From Chitinophaga sp. (lineage in GTDB: Bacteria; Bacteroidota; Bacteroidia; Chitinophagales; Chitinophagaceae): a stretch of DNA of 64,000 nucleotides. The position numbers were made by a program, and so were the translations under genes. The stretch's first letter is position 1. The number at the start of each line of letters is the position of its first letter. The notes under the pieces were generated by a model. The model did no database searches and was not told the origin of the DNA. It was given only the letters and a program-made list of their open reading frames with translations. Shown in pieces: positions 25,905 through 34,800 of this stretch. The stretch covers positions 421,859 to 485,858 of the forward strand of contig NZ_JAGHZS010000002.1 of NCBI RefSeq assembly GCF_017745275.1, given 5' to 3'.

Positions 25905-27554
25905 ATGTACACAAAAAGTATTTTATCCATGAAGGATATCCCTGTGCCGCCTTTAAATGAGGAGCTGATGGCAGGTGGTTATTTTGATGAAGGAGATGGT
26001 GGTGGTGGTACCTTTATCTGGGTATCGGTTGGAACCTTACCTCCTTTGGATCAGGGTATTCACATAAAGCATAATACCCGTACTGATGGCTATTTTTTGA
26101 GATTGTATTCAGGAAGCATCAGTGCCCGATGGTTTGGAGCATCAGCGAATCAGGTTGATAACACCGCTGCGATTCAGGCAGCTATCGATTACTGTATTGC
26201 TAATAGTTTGAACCTGCATCTCGATGGAGATTTTAGAATTTCATCATCATTGTTTATCGACAGATTGGTAGATAATCCGGCTTTTAGAGAATATTTTGTT
26301 ATTTCTGATGGAAGCCTTTTTGCCAGCGGTAGCTTTCCTGTTTTTTCAACAAGACTCAATCCTGCTTCAGCAGACAGGCCGGTAACACAGTTAGTAAGAT
26401 TCAGAGAGATTGTGTTCAAAGGTGATAACGCAAACACCGGAACCTATGTGTTGGATTCCAATAAATATTTGAGGACAAGTTTTGAAGGATGTAGTTTTAT
26501 TAGTTTAAAATTTTTGAGAGCCAATTATTATGTGCAGTCTATTTATATAAGCAACTGCCAGGCAAGAAACTGGAGCGGTGTATTTTTTGATGCCAATGGA
26601 GGGGTCTATGATATAAAAATTTCAACCAGTATTTTTGAAAGTGCAGAATCATTTGCCAATTTTTCTTCGTCAACCAGTACGCCACATCGGGTTTCAAATG
26701 TAAGTATTACAAATAACCTGATTGAAGGGCTGTCAGGGTATGGCATTAAATATAAGCTTACATCTTCTCTGGTGATTGGTTTTAATTACTTTGAAGGGAA
26801 TGTTTTGGGCGATGTTATATGTGGAGATCCTACGGGTGACATAGGTTCCCCTAATACCGGAATCTCTATCATTGGGAACTTTCATCTTACTGAAAATAGT
26901 AGTCCGGATTTTTATCCTGTTACATGGGGACCAACCAATGGAGGTATTTCCTTGTCTAATGTAAGTAACCGGAATCTTGATCAGTTTAATACAAGTGTTT
27001 CAGATGTATTTACTGGTAATGCTGCCTCATGGAATGATGCTAACACACCTGACCATTTCGGGACTAGTAAGATATATTTTGGCAGCAGTTTGCCTATAAC
27101 TAATGGCGGGGTTGTCAATTATTCTCCATCCATAAGCCGTGGTACCATTATATGGAATACCAATATAACACCGGAGAAGCCCAATGCCGGATGGGTATGC
27201 ACTGAGGCCGGTACTTATGCCACAGCTCACTGGGCCGCTTTTGGAACTACCAATGCATTGATTGAGAATAAAAGTATAATACTAAATGGAAGTGAAGACT
27301 TGAACACAATGACTGCCAGCGGATACTTTTTCCCTGTTGTTGTTACAAGTTGGTTAAACACAGGCCAAAATTTCCCACTGCATAAACGGGGAATGCTAAA
27401 AGTATATTATTCCGGTAACTCTAATACGGCTGATGTTATTCAGGAGTATACTACTATTTCAACGGACGCAACGGATAAAGTACGGATCTTCTGTAGAACA
27501 TATTATGGATACGGCGGACGTTGGGCGCCTTGGTCGGAATTTTCAATGGCCTGA
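25905..27554 (+). CDS. Beta-helix tailspike-like protein with pyocin-knob-like C-terminus
   Basis: 549 residues without a signal peptide. The N-terminus (MYTKSILSMKDIPVPPLNEE and GGYFDEGDGGGGTFIW) and then ARWFGASANQVDNTAAIQAA are the head of a pectate-lyase-superfamily right-handed beta-helix, as in phage tailspikes. The middle 100-400 region is the helix, with Asn-rich turns. The last 80 residues (SGYFFPVVVTSWLN... to WAPWSEFSM) resemble the pyocin-knob domain of phage tail fibres. The absence of a signal peptide and this domain order fit a phage- or tailocin-derived spike that binds or cuts a polysaccharide. No tail genes surround it. It sits in the probable decayed island. Confidence 0.75.
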   Translation: MYTKSILSMKDIPVPPLNEELMAGGYFDEGDGGGGTFIWVSVGTLPPLDQGIHIKHNTRTDGYFLRLYSGSISARWFGASANQVDNTAAIQAAIDYCIANSLNLHLDGDFRISSSLFIDRLVDNPAFREYFVISDGSLFASGSFPVFSTRLNPASADRPVTQLVRFREIVFKGDNANTGTYVLDSNKYLRTSFEGCSFISLKFLRANYYVQSIYISNCQARNWSGVFFDANGGVYDIKISTSIFESAESFANFSSSTSTPHRVSNVSITNNLIEGLSGYGIKYKLTSSLVIGFNYFEGNVLGDVICGDPTGDIGSPNTGISIIGNFHLTENSSPDFYPVTWGPTNGGISLSNVSNRNLDQFNTSVSDVFTGNAASWNDANTPDHFGTSKIYFGSSLPITNGGVVNYSPSISRGTIIWNTNITPEKPNAGWVCTEAGTYATAHWAAFGTTNALIENKSIILNGSEDLNTMTASGYFFPVVVTSWLNTGQNFPLHKRGMLKVYYSGNSNTADVIQEYTTISTDATDKVRIFCRTYYGYGGRWAPWSEFSMA

Positions 27555-27618
27555 TAGAGCTATTGTCACGCAGACAGCTATAACTATTAAGTAGAAGTAT
27601 GCTTTTCCGGAGAAATGA

Positions 27619-27652
27619 AAAAGCCTTCAAGTCGAAAGATTTGAAGGCTTTT
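27619..27652 (+). terminator. Terminator of the beta-helix gene
   Basis: 12-bp perfect stem 27619-27630 / 27641-27652 with a 10-base loop, ending in TTTT, 65 bp after the stop codon. Confidence 0.8.
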
Positions 27653-27678
27653 CGCGTTCAATATTTTTCAAAAACTTC

Positions 27679-27959
27679 ATGTTTGAAATGGACAAAGAAG
27701 GGTTTGAGAATTGGAGGACGCAATTTGCGTCCACTAAAGAGGAGTTTAGGGGACTTCGCTACGCACTTTTTTGTTTTAGTGCGCAAGGTGTAACTATGCT
27801 TTCCTGTGTTTTGAGCAGTGAGAGGGCAATAGGTTTAAATATCCGGATAATACGGATATTTCATCGGATCGCCAGATGATTTCTACCAGCAAAGACATTT
27901 TAATGAAGCTGGAGCAACTTGAAAATAGAGTGAAGAAGTGTAGAACTAATTACTCCTGA
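27679..27959 (+). pseudogene. ORF6N-domain protein remnant
   Basis: The frame from 27679 reads GFENWRTQFASTKEEFRGLR, then SAQGVTMLSCVLSSERAIGL and NIRIIRIFHRIAR before a stop. One base out of frame at 27876 it continues as MISTSKDILMKLEQLENRVK to a stop at 27959. Put together this is the C-terminal part of ORF6N-domain proteins, normally of the form ...FTEQGVAMLSSVL.SERAI.VNIQIMR.F..LR..L..NKDL..KLEQLE. The N-terminal DNA-binding part is missing and a one-base deletion breaks the rest. Such genes travel on phages and integrative elements, so this supports past insertion here. Confidence 0.75.
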
Positions 27960-27965
27960 CGTCAT

Positions 27966-28000
27966 TAAACCCTTGTAGAAACTGATTCTGCAAGGGTTTA
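27966..28000. terminator. Hairpin related to the post-tRNA terminator
   Basis: 15-bp stem 27966-27980 / 27986-28000 (one GT pair), loop ACTGA. The arm sequence AACCCTTGTAGAA closely matches that of the hairpin at 17052-17087. It lies just downstream of the MarR gene's stop and of the ORF6N remnant. Confidence 0.6.
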
Positions 28001-28040
28001 AGTAAACTATTCCTCAGAAGAAAGTAAGCACCAGAACAAC

Positions 28041-28538
28041 TCAACGGGACACATTTTTGCCTGGCTTTTCATTCAGGCTCCTGATCTGTTTATTGGTAAA
28101 TTCAACAACTGCCTTTAAATATTTTTCTACAGTTACAAGTTCTGATACGGTAAAGTCTTTATATAGGGTTTCCAGGTCCTCCTGCATAACTTTAAACGCA
28201 GGGCCTATCCGTTTTAATGCTTCTTCCCGGTCAAGCACTACCAATACCTTCCTTCTGTCATCAGGACTGTGTTCGCGTTTAACCAGTTTACTTTTTTCAA
28301 GCCTGTCGATCATTGCCGTAACTGCTCCCGTGGTGATGCCGCTTAATTCGCCAAGCTGCCCGGCAGTCATAGAGCCATGTTGAAAAAGCAGGTCTATATA
28401 TTTATGGTCTGTACCAGTCAGGCCCGCCTTCTGCGCAATTGCCTGGTGCATAAGTACTGTACTCGTCGAAAATTCCCTTGCCAGGTCACCGATGGTTGCC
28501 AAAAGTGCACTTTTTCCTGATTTTTTTTTTCCGTCCAT
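28041..28538 (-). CDS. MarR-family transcriptional regulator
   Basis: 165 residues with a full winged-helix MarR domain: SSTSTVLMHQ-like dimer helix, then GLTGTDHKYIDLLFQHGSMT, LGELSGITTGAVTAMIDRLE, and the wing VKREHSPDDRRKVLVVLD (the DxRxxx motif). It is divergent from the TetX-like monooxygenase, with two palindromic operator candidates between them (28551-28569 and 28589-28606). The layout indicates repression of itself and the monooxygenase, relieved by an aromatic or drug ligand (inference). Confidence 0.92.
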   Translation of the reverse strand: MDGKKKSGKSALLATIGDLAREFSTSTVLMHQAIAQKAGLTGTDHKYIDLLFQHGSMTAGQLGELSGITTGAVTAMIDRLEKSKLVKREHSPDDRRKVLVVLDREEALKRIGPAFKVMQEDLETLYKDFTVSELVTVEKYLKAVVEFTNKQIRSLNEKPGKNVSR

Positions 28539-28550
28539 AAAAAAACAATT

Positions 28551-28606
28551 TATCTTTATGATAAAGATACTTAATGATAAAGGTAATCTACTTTATGGTA
28601 AAGATA
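28551..28606. promoter_or_regulatory. Two palindromic MarR operator candidates
   Basis: TATCTTTA-TGA-TAAAGATA at 28551-28569 is a perfect 8-bp inverted repeat. A second copy, TACTTTATGGTAAAGATA, is at 28589-28606 with slight decay, and a half site TGATAAAGG lies between. Both sit in the gap between the MarR gene and the monooxygenase. Confidence 0.65.
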
Positions 28607-28760
28607 CCTGGAATATTATTTATAAATCTAACAATCAGCAGGATGAACACTATGATTAATAAAACTTTGAAGGCAGGACAGTGTCCTTATATACCCGTCA
28701 GTGGGGGCTATGTCTTTATCTCCGGACTTAAAAATGATCGTTCATTTCAAAACCTATACC

Positions 28761-29948
28761 ATGGATAACAGGAAAATACTCATTGTAGGCGGCGGAGTTG
28801 CCGGCCCGGCACTTGCCATCCAACTGATTGAACAAGGGGCAGAAGTAAAAGTCATAGAAGCCCGCACAGAGGCAGAGATGAACGAAGGATTGTTTTTTGG
28901 AATATCTCCAAATGGACTGAATGTCCTTTCCAGTCTTGTTGATATTACCCGGATTTATGAGGAGTATGTTCCCGGAACACTTCATTTTTACAATGCAAAG
29001 GGGCGGCTTATTGCGGAATTGGACGCATCCTATCAAAAGGAGGCTTACGGCATCAGCAGTATTCAGGTCAAAAGATCCGCTATAAACGACCTGCTGCATG
29101 AAAAATTAGCCAGTTTAGGTGCCCCGGTAGAATATGGCTGCAAATTACAGGCTATTGAATACGCCGGTACTAAAATAGAGGTAGAAACCAGTAAAGGCAG
29201 GCTGACCGGCTATGATCTCCTGGTAGGAGCTGACGGTATCCATTCATTATGCAGAAGATTGGTCTTTCCCGGCGCACCAAAACCCACCTTTACCAAAATG
29301 CTGTCCACAGGAGCTATTGCGAAAATTCCAGGTTGGAAAACACCTTCCCAGGCTGTTGAAATGACTTTTGGTATGCGGGCTTTCTTTGGCTTCTCCATTA
29401 CAAATACAGAAAAGGTGTGGTGGTTTAATAATTATGACTGGGATCAGGAGCCGGACCGCAGGGTGCTCTATGATCCCTCCATGCAACAGCGTATAAAGCA
29501 AGAACTGTTGGAACTTCATAAAAACGATCACCCAAAAATCAGCGAGGTTATTACTGCGAGCAATGACCTCTTTGCTTATCCAATCTATGATATGCCTGCT
29601 CTGGAAAAATGGCATACTGAAAAGGTGTGCCTCATCGGCGATGCAGCACATGCTATATCGCCACATACCGGACAGGGTGCTTCATTAGCCCTGGAAGACA
29701 GTGCAGTCCTGGCGAAGTGCATGGCCAAATATACAAACCCCCGGCTGGCCTTTTCCCGCTTTCAGCAACTAAGATCAGATCGTGTAGCCAAGGTTATTGC
29801 ACAGGCAAGGAAAGTAGGTAAGGCTAAATCAAAGCCCAACCCGATAGCCAGCTTTTTCAGGGATATCATGCTGAAATATTTTATCAATATGGAAAAGAAA
29901 AAAATGAGCTGGATATATGAATATGATGTTGACAAATTGGAAATATAA
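28761..29948 (+). CDS. TetX-like FAD-dependent monooxygenase
   Basis: 395 residues from the ATG at 28761 (MDNRKILIVGGGVAGPALAI); the frame extends to 28701 but the dinucleotide motif must be N-terminal. Motifs of the para-hydroxybenzoate hydroxylase class are present: GxGxxG at 8-13, the DG motif YDLLVGADGIHSLCRR, and the second FAD motif CLIGDAAHAISPHTGQGASL. Such enzymes hydroxylate aromatic or antibiotic molecules using NAD(P)H and O2; relatives include TetX and rifampicin monooxygenases. The divergent MarR regulator fits a detoxification role. The substrate is not predictable. Confidence 0.9.
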   Translation: MDNRKILIVGGGVAGPALAIQLIEQGAEVKVIEARTEAEMNEGLFFGISPNGLNVLSSLVDITRIYEEYVPGTLHFYNAKGRLIAELDASYQKEAYGISSIQVKRSAINDLLHEKLASLGAPVEYGCKLQAIEYAGTKIEVETSKGRLTGYDLLVGADGIHSLCRRLVFPGAPKPTFTKMLSTGAIAKIPGWKTPSQAVEMTFGMRAFFGFSITNTEKVWWFNNYDWDQEPDRRVLYDPSMQQRIKQELLELHKNDHPKISEVITASNDLFAYPIYDMPALEKWHTEKVCLIGDAAHAISPHTGQGASLALEDSAVLAKCMAKYTNPRLAFSRFQQLRSDRVAKVIAQARKVGKAKSKPNPIASFFRDIMLKYFINMEKKKMSWIYEYDVDKLEI

Positions 29949-29987
29949 TTCAGTTCGCAAGCGCTAACTGGTAAGAGAATAAAACAG

Positions 29988-30043
29988 GGGTGTGTTAAGA
30001 TAACTGGTTCGTTTATACAGCTATCTTAACATGCCCGTTTTTT
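29988..30043 (+). terminator. Terminator after the monooxygenase
   Basis: 15-bp stem with two GT pairs (29988-30002 / 30022-30036), then T residues 30038-30043. Confidence 0.75.
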
Positions 30044-30563
30044 ATTTGTGATTGCTTTTTTTTAACAGCTCTTCATACGCAGGCTCGCCAGGGTTTTCCG
30101 CACCATCAGAAAATTTTATACCGGCCATCTCAAATTCCCGCATTAATCTTTTATTGAAACCTGCCACATATGTGGCAAATAACACGGTGTCTTTTATCTC
30201 AGGAATGATCTTAAAAGGAACATCCGGTTCTTTAAATCTATATAAAGTGGCGCTGGTACTATCGTTGCCTTCAAGATGTACGGAGTCACCATAGTCCGTG
30301 ATCTTAGCTGCGTAATGATTTGTCAGGTATCTCAACGAATCATTTTCTATTTTATAACGAAGCCCGAACCGACCAACTTTCTGATTATAAAAAACGATGT
30401 ATTGCGAATCAATATCAAATTCGCTATATCCATTTGCTATTGAAAATCTATGCCATTTCCCGATTATAAATTTTTTATTATCGTCGGTATTTTTAAGATT
30501 TGGTGAATCGCAGGCAGAAAGTGCAAAAATAAAAAATGCAAAAAAATAAGTTATTGATCTCAT
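30042..30563 (-). CDS. Hypothetical lipoprotein
   Basis: 173 residues. The signal peptide MRSITYFFAFFIFALSAC ends with a lipobox (LSAC, Cys18), so it is a lipoprotein. The body has mixed beta character (GKWHRFSIANGYSEFDIDS, YRFKEPDVPFK) without a recognised domain. It is a single gene on the minus strand, next to the xylanase gene but separated from it by a hairpin at 30635-30665. Confidence 0.72.
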   Translation of the reverse strand: MRSITYFFAFFIFALSACDSPNLKNTDDNKKFIIGKWHRFSIANGYSEFDIDSQYIVFYNQKVGRFGLRYKIENDSLRYLTNHYAAKITDYGDSVHLEGNDSTSATLYRFKEPDVPFKIIPEIKDTVLFATYVAGFNKRLMREFEMAGIKFSDGAENPGEPAYEELLKKSNHK

Positions 30564-30634
30564 TATCCCTAATTATAAAATATTATTAAAGCGGCACACT
30601 TAATCCGGGTAAGTGATAAGAAGTACCCACACTA

Positions 30635-30665
30635 AATACTGCCCCGCAGAAAGCGGGGCAGTATT
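30635..30665. terminator. Hairpin downstream of the xylanase gene
   Basis: 13-bp GC-rich stem (30635-30647 / 30653-30665, loop AGAAA) just beyond the stop of the minus-strand xylanase gene. The U run on that strand is short. Confidence 0.6.
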
Positions 30666-30691
30666 GATCTGTTGCTAATGTAAGCCAGTGT

Positions 30692-31456
30692 TTATTGCAT
30701 CCAGATAGTACAGTTAATATTGCCGTTAGTATTAGTGCCCCAGGTTTCTGAAACCATAATAGCCGGAATATTTAACTGACCAAGTGTATAACCTAAGCTA
30801 CTCCACTTATTATAGTGATTGGCAAAAGTAATGACGCGGTTTTGCCCGGTAGTAACTTTTGTAACCCTGGAACTGTAAATTTGTCTGAAGCCATCACCTC
30901 CATCAATATTTTTACCTGTCATCCAGCGGGTCCATACGTTATAACCTGCACCATCGCTGTCAAATGTTCCTAAATAAGTGCCGGTATGCGGTGATACTGC
31001 ACCCCATGTTTCATTCACATAATATTCATAATAAGGGTTTCTGCTCCATCCGTACCAGCCGAAAGTACCGCCGCCGGAATTTGAATAAGTACCGAGATTA
31101 TATCCTATTTTGTAAGTTGCAGAGCCTACCGAATAGCCTTTGCCACACGTAAAATTGCCATTAAATCCGTTCCAGTTAACGCTGTAATTTCCGCCAGGGC
31201 CGTTTGCATAATTAACGGTGCCTGTGGCGCCATCACTTTTCCAAAGTGACCAAAAGAAGCCGTTATGTGTACCTGATTGGTAAAATTGGGCCGTGACTGC
31301 AGCATTGGAGAGGCGCTCAATACCCGCTATATCGGGTTGGGTTCTTGCCTCTTTTTTACAGCTTGTTAAAATTGTAGTGCCTGCAAGTACAAAGACTGCA
31401 GCAGCGCCAAAAGCAACCTTCCTGGTTACTTTTGTCAGTGGGTTTTGTTTTTTCAT
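30692..31456 (-). CDS. GH11 endo-1,4-beta-xylanase, lipoprotein
   Basis: 254 residues. Lipoprotein signal peptide with Cys33 in LTSC; mature GH11 jelly roll from about residue 55. Family marks: FYQSGTHNGFFWSLWKSDG near the start, the nucleophile E144 in RNPYYEYYVNETWG, the thumb-like SDGAGYNVWTRW, and the acid/base E237 in PAIMVSETWGTNTNG. The protein ends at the domain edge, with no binding module and no T9SS tail. It cleaves xylan internally, presumably at the cell surface or in the periplasm. It stands alone, without SusCD or other xylan genes. A 15-bp palindrome lies 70 bp upstream. Confidence 0.93.
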   Translation of the reverse strand: MKKQNPLTKVTRKVAFGAAAVFVLAGTTILTSCKKEARTQPDIAGIERLSNAAVTAQFYQSGTHNGFFWSLWKSDGATGTVNYANGPGGNYSVNWNGFNGNFTCGKGYSVGSATYKIGYNLGTYSNSGGGTFGWYGWSRNPYYEYYVNETWGAVSPHTGTYLGTFDSDGAGYNVWTRWMTGKNIDGGDGFRQIYSSRVTKVTTGQNRVITFANHYNKWSSLGYTLGQLNIPAIMVSETWGTNTNGNINCTIWMQ

Positions 31457-31525
31457 ATCGTGGTTATTTGGTTAGAGGAGTAAAAAAAGCGTATTTCAAA
31501 ATGGAACCATGCTAATAATCACCAA

Positions 31526-31540
31526 ATTTGTTACACAAAT
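31526..31540. promoter_or_regulatory. Palindrome ATTTGT-N3-ACAAAT upstream of the xylanase
   Basis: A perfect 6-bp inverted repeat about 70 bp before the xylanase start codon. Its regulator is unknown. Confidence 0.4.
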
Positions 31541-31786
31541 GTTCATAGGTTGCTTATTATAGAACAACCAGATCTGATACCGGGTCATCAGGCAGAACTG
31601 CCAAAACTCAGGCGACAGGTAAATGATTTGCTTTATGATTGAATAGGGGATTTTTGTGTAGAAGTGATGGAAGTGAGTGGCGCTTTATAGGCCCGCCGGG
31701 ACCAGGTCCTCGCTAAAGTTTCATAATAGCACTCTGTACCCGGGTTTTGTGCCACGGGAATCATAACAGTAATATTAACAGGTATT

Positions 31787-31820
31787 AAAGCCGCATAGAT
31801 CATAGGACTTATGCGGCTTT
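31787..31820. terminator. Terminator hairpin downstream of the giant-protein gene
   Basis: 11-bp perfect stem 31787-31797 / 31810-31820, just beyond the stop of the minus-strand 2863-residue gene. The longer T run (31818-31825) is on the plus strand; on the minus strand three U follow. Confidence 0.65.
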
Positions 31821-31846
31821 TTTTATTTAGGGTATAAATTAGTTAA

Positions 31847-34800
31847 TCACATATTTAACAGCCCACTTATTAGTAAATACAATTGTATTTGCAACACTGG
31901 TCTTGTACTGTCATCAGAGAAAACTGTCAGATCAAGAGTGTATTGCGCCTTATTGGTTTCCGGCACATGGGTATCCTTCCATTTCTTCATGGCCTCTGCT
32001 ATCATGGTGGCTACTGCCAATCCTTTATCTGCGATACTTACTTTCGTAGAGGCCAGCAGTAATACGGGCAGGTTTATTGTGAAGGCAGTGCCCGGTTTGG
32101 TATACTGATAGCTGACATGTAATTTGATCAGTATATCTGTTAACGTTACCTCATCAGTGAGGGCGCTGAACAGCTGTGTCATGTTCTCCCGCAGGGTTCT
32201 CTGCTGCGGTGCAGGGAAGACATTGCTGTTAATAGTGGCGATATCTACAGCGCGGTTGCAATTGAGCAGCGGTACAAGCTTGTCGAAGAAGCGCACCCAC
32301 GGCGTTTGATAGATGAATCGTTGATTGGTGGGCTGCCACGTTCCATTATTATTCTGTACCAGGTACTCGTTGCGGATGATGCTGGCGCCTGCCCAGCTGT
32401 TTTGTTCATGGAGTATGTCCAGTTGCTGCATTACCACTTCCCTGTCGGGATCGTTGTTCCTGTTAGCATACAGGAGATAGTTACCGTTTGCATCTTTGTA
32501 GGTCCAGGTATTACTTTGACCGCTCACCGGCTCTGCGGTGTAATTGCTGATATTGACCAGCGGAACCATTGGAACGCTGTTGCCGCTGTCCGGCGTAACG
32601 GTGATGCTGAGATAAGTGGTGGTCGGTTGTTCGTTTTCTGTGATCGTATATGATAAAGTATACGGCGACAATGCGAGGCTAAGTGGTCCGTGACTCACCA
32701 GTTTTTTGGTGCGTGGATGTATCTGGTTCCAGGTGCTCCAGGCAGTAGCCACTACGGTTACTACGTTGATGAAAGCCGCTACGGCATTTTTTGCAGCCTG
32801 CGCATTGGTGGTGTTGTTCTTTACATCATCCGCAGTCAGTGTCAATAAGTGCATATTGAAGTCCGCCAGGATGGCCGGATACACAGACATGAACTGGGAC
32901 AGGGCCTGGTCCAGTGTAGGCGGTTCATCCAGGTTGCGCGACAGGAACGTGTTATTGGATGCCGGGATATTGAACTGCACCTGTGTATGTATGGTATCCT
33001 GTGCGGCCGACTGATTCTGGTATACATAGCGGTAGTTCCACTCCCTTGTATCGGCAATGGTGATAGGGGAGGTACTGCTGTTGACAGGATATTGAAGTCC
33101 CTGGCTCAGGATAGAAGGCGGCGTAGGATAGGCGCGCAACGGAACCGGTATGGTGACGTTGCCTATCTGTCCCAGGCTGTTATCCAGTGGGATAATGAAG
33201 GTCAGCCAGGACGATGCCATGTAGCCTTCTATACCTTCAACAGGTTGCAGTTGGTATTCCAGGTGACTGACGGCATAACGCATGTCGGTGAAGGAGAAAC
33301 TGCGGCTGGCTGGCAGGTCTTTCGATTCAAACATATACGTAAGCCACGATTGCCCGTTGCCCATTGGCACTTTAGCATTGGACAGGGAATAGGAAGTATT
33401 AGGTGGTGTACCTGGTGGCAGGGAAGGATCAGTGCCTTTCATGCTGCCGTACAATGACGGCACGTAAGGGGCTTCCGGGGGCTGATTGTTGCTGCCTGTC
33501 CATCCGGAGTTGATGGTAGCGGGCGTCTGTACTGCTGTAGTATAGCGGTAAGCGTTAGACAACAGTTGGAGCATCACCTGTTTCCATTTATCCTGTGCGT
33601 TGCCGATGTTGGATTGTGGTGCATTTCCCGGATCTATAATGTAGTCGATGGTCCCTTCGATAGCATTGGCAATGTTTTCTTTTTCTGCCAGCAGTGATGC
33701 CAATGATACGCCGTTGTCAAGCAGGAAGGCGGGCACGGCATAGGCCGGGCTGAGGAAATGATCTACCGCGGTGAGGAACTGCAGTCCCCAGTTGTCGAGG
33801 TCTATGCTGCTGAAATGTTGTGTCACTGCAGATCCTGCGGGATATGGCTGTCCACTTGCGTACGGATAGTTATTGCTGCTGAAGGATAACAGGTTGTTGG
33901 CCAACGGTACGGGTGCAAAGAAATATACCGCGGCGTTGTTGAAGCTGAAATTGATACCGCTCTTTCCGTTGCTGTCCAGCCTTATTATCCATAGCGATGG
34001 TATTTTGTCTTCGCTTTCCTTCGGTGTGCCTGTAGCCAGTTTCAGCGTGATGCCTGCGGTTGGCTGATCCTTGAAGGATGCTTCAAACTGTTGTGCAAAT
34101 GGCGTGAGTGATAAGGTATCATCGTTGCCGTTGCCGCAGGGAGTGCCTTTAGACTGGGGCGGTACGGTGGTTTGTGCGGTGGTGATACCGGCAGTGTTAG
34201 CAAAGGCCGGATCTATATGCGAAGTACGTTGTACCGTTACTGTTAATGTCAACGGCAGTATATCTGCGTAGCTTGCTATCGCGGAGGTATCCACCAGGCT
34301 GCTGATGGTATACAGGATGCTGTTGCTGTCTGTTGCTGTAGCAGCTACAATGCTTTTCAGGTAGCTGATCACCGGTGTGAGGAAGTTGGTGTTCAGGGCA
34401 GCAATATCTATACTGCGAACGGAGCCTTCCGGTATAGCCGCGGTGCCGTCAATAGAGGAGCGGAAGCTCATGTTCACATCGGTACATACCACCAACTGGT
34501 AATAGAGACGCATGTAGGTTTCCAGGTCTATGGCAGCATTATTCTGACTCTTGCTGCCGGTGTATTTTGTTTTGTCGAAACAGAAGCTGAGTTGTATTTC
34601 CGGTTTTCCGCTATTCGGGGTAAACTGGTAGTAGGAAGATACGGCAGGCCATTGTGATATGGCGATGATGGGATCGGTATACAGCGAAGCCATTGATAAC
34701 GTCAACGCTTGCACGTTGCTCATCGGTATGTTGCCAAACATATCCTGCCAGTTAAGCTGCATCTGCACGGTAGCGCCGATGCCTGCATATGGGTTGGGAT

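Larger units (their letters stand above)
31457..31846. other. Intergenic region with palindrome, fragment and hairpin
   Basis: 390 bp. The palindrome ATTTGT-TAC-ACAAAT is at 31526-31540, a candidate operator for the xylanase. A 27-codon open frame at 31559-31642 reads GHQAELPKLRRQVNDLLYD and may be the end of a lost gene, but it is too short to name. A hairpin follows at 31787-31820. Otherwise nothing is recognised. Confidence 0.5.

Noticed and set aside
17001..28040. Direct repeat of the tRNA-Lys 3' end that would mark att sites
   Set aside because: Looked for the tRNA 3' sequence in the downstream gaps and did not find a second copy, so no att sites are annotated.
32849..33457. 202-residue plus-strand open frame inside the giant gene
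   Set aside because: Antisense shadow; no promoter, and the giant frame is uninterrupted here.
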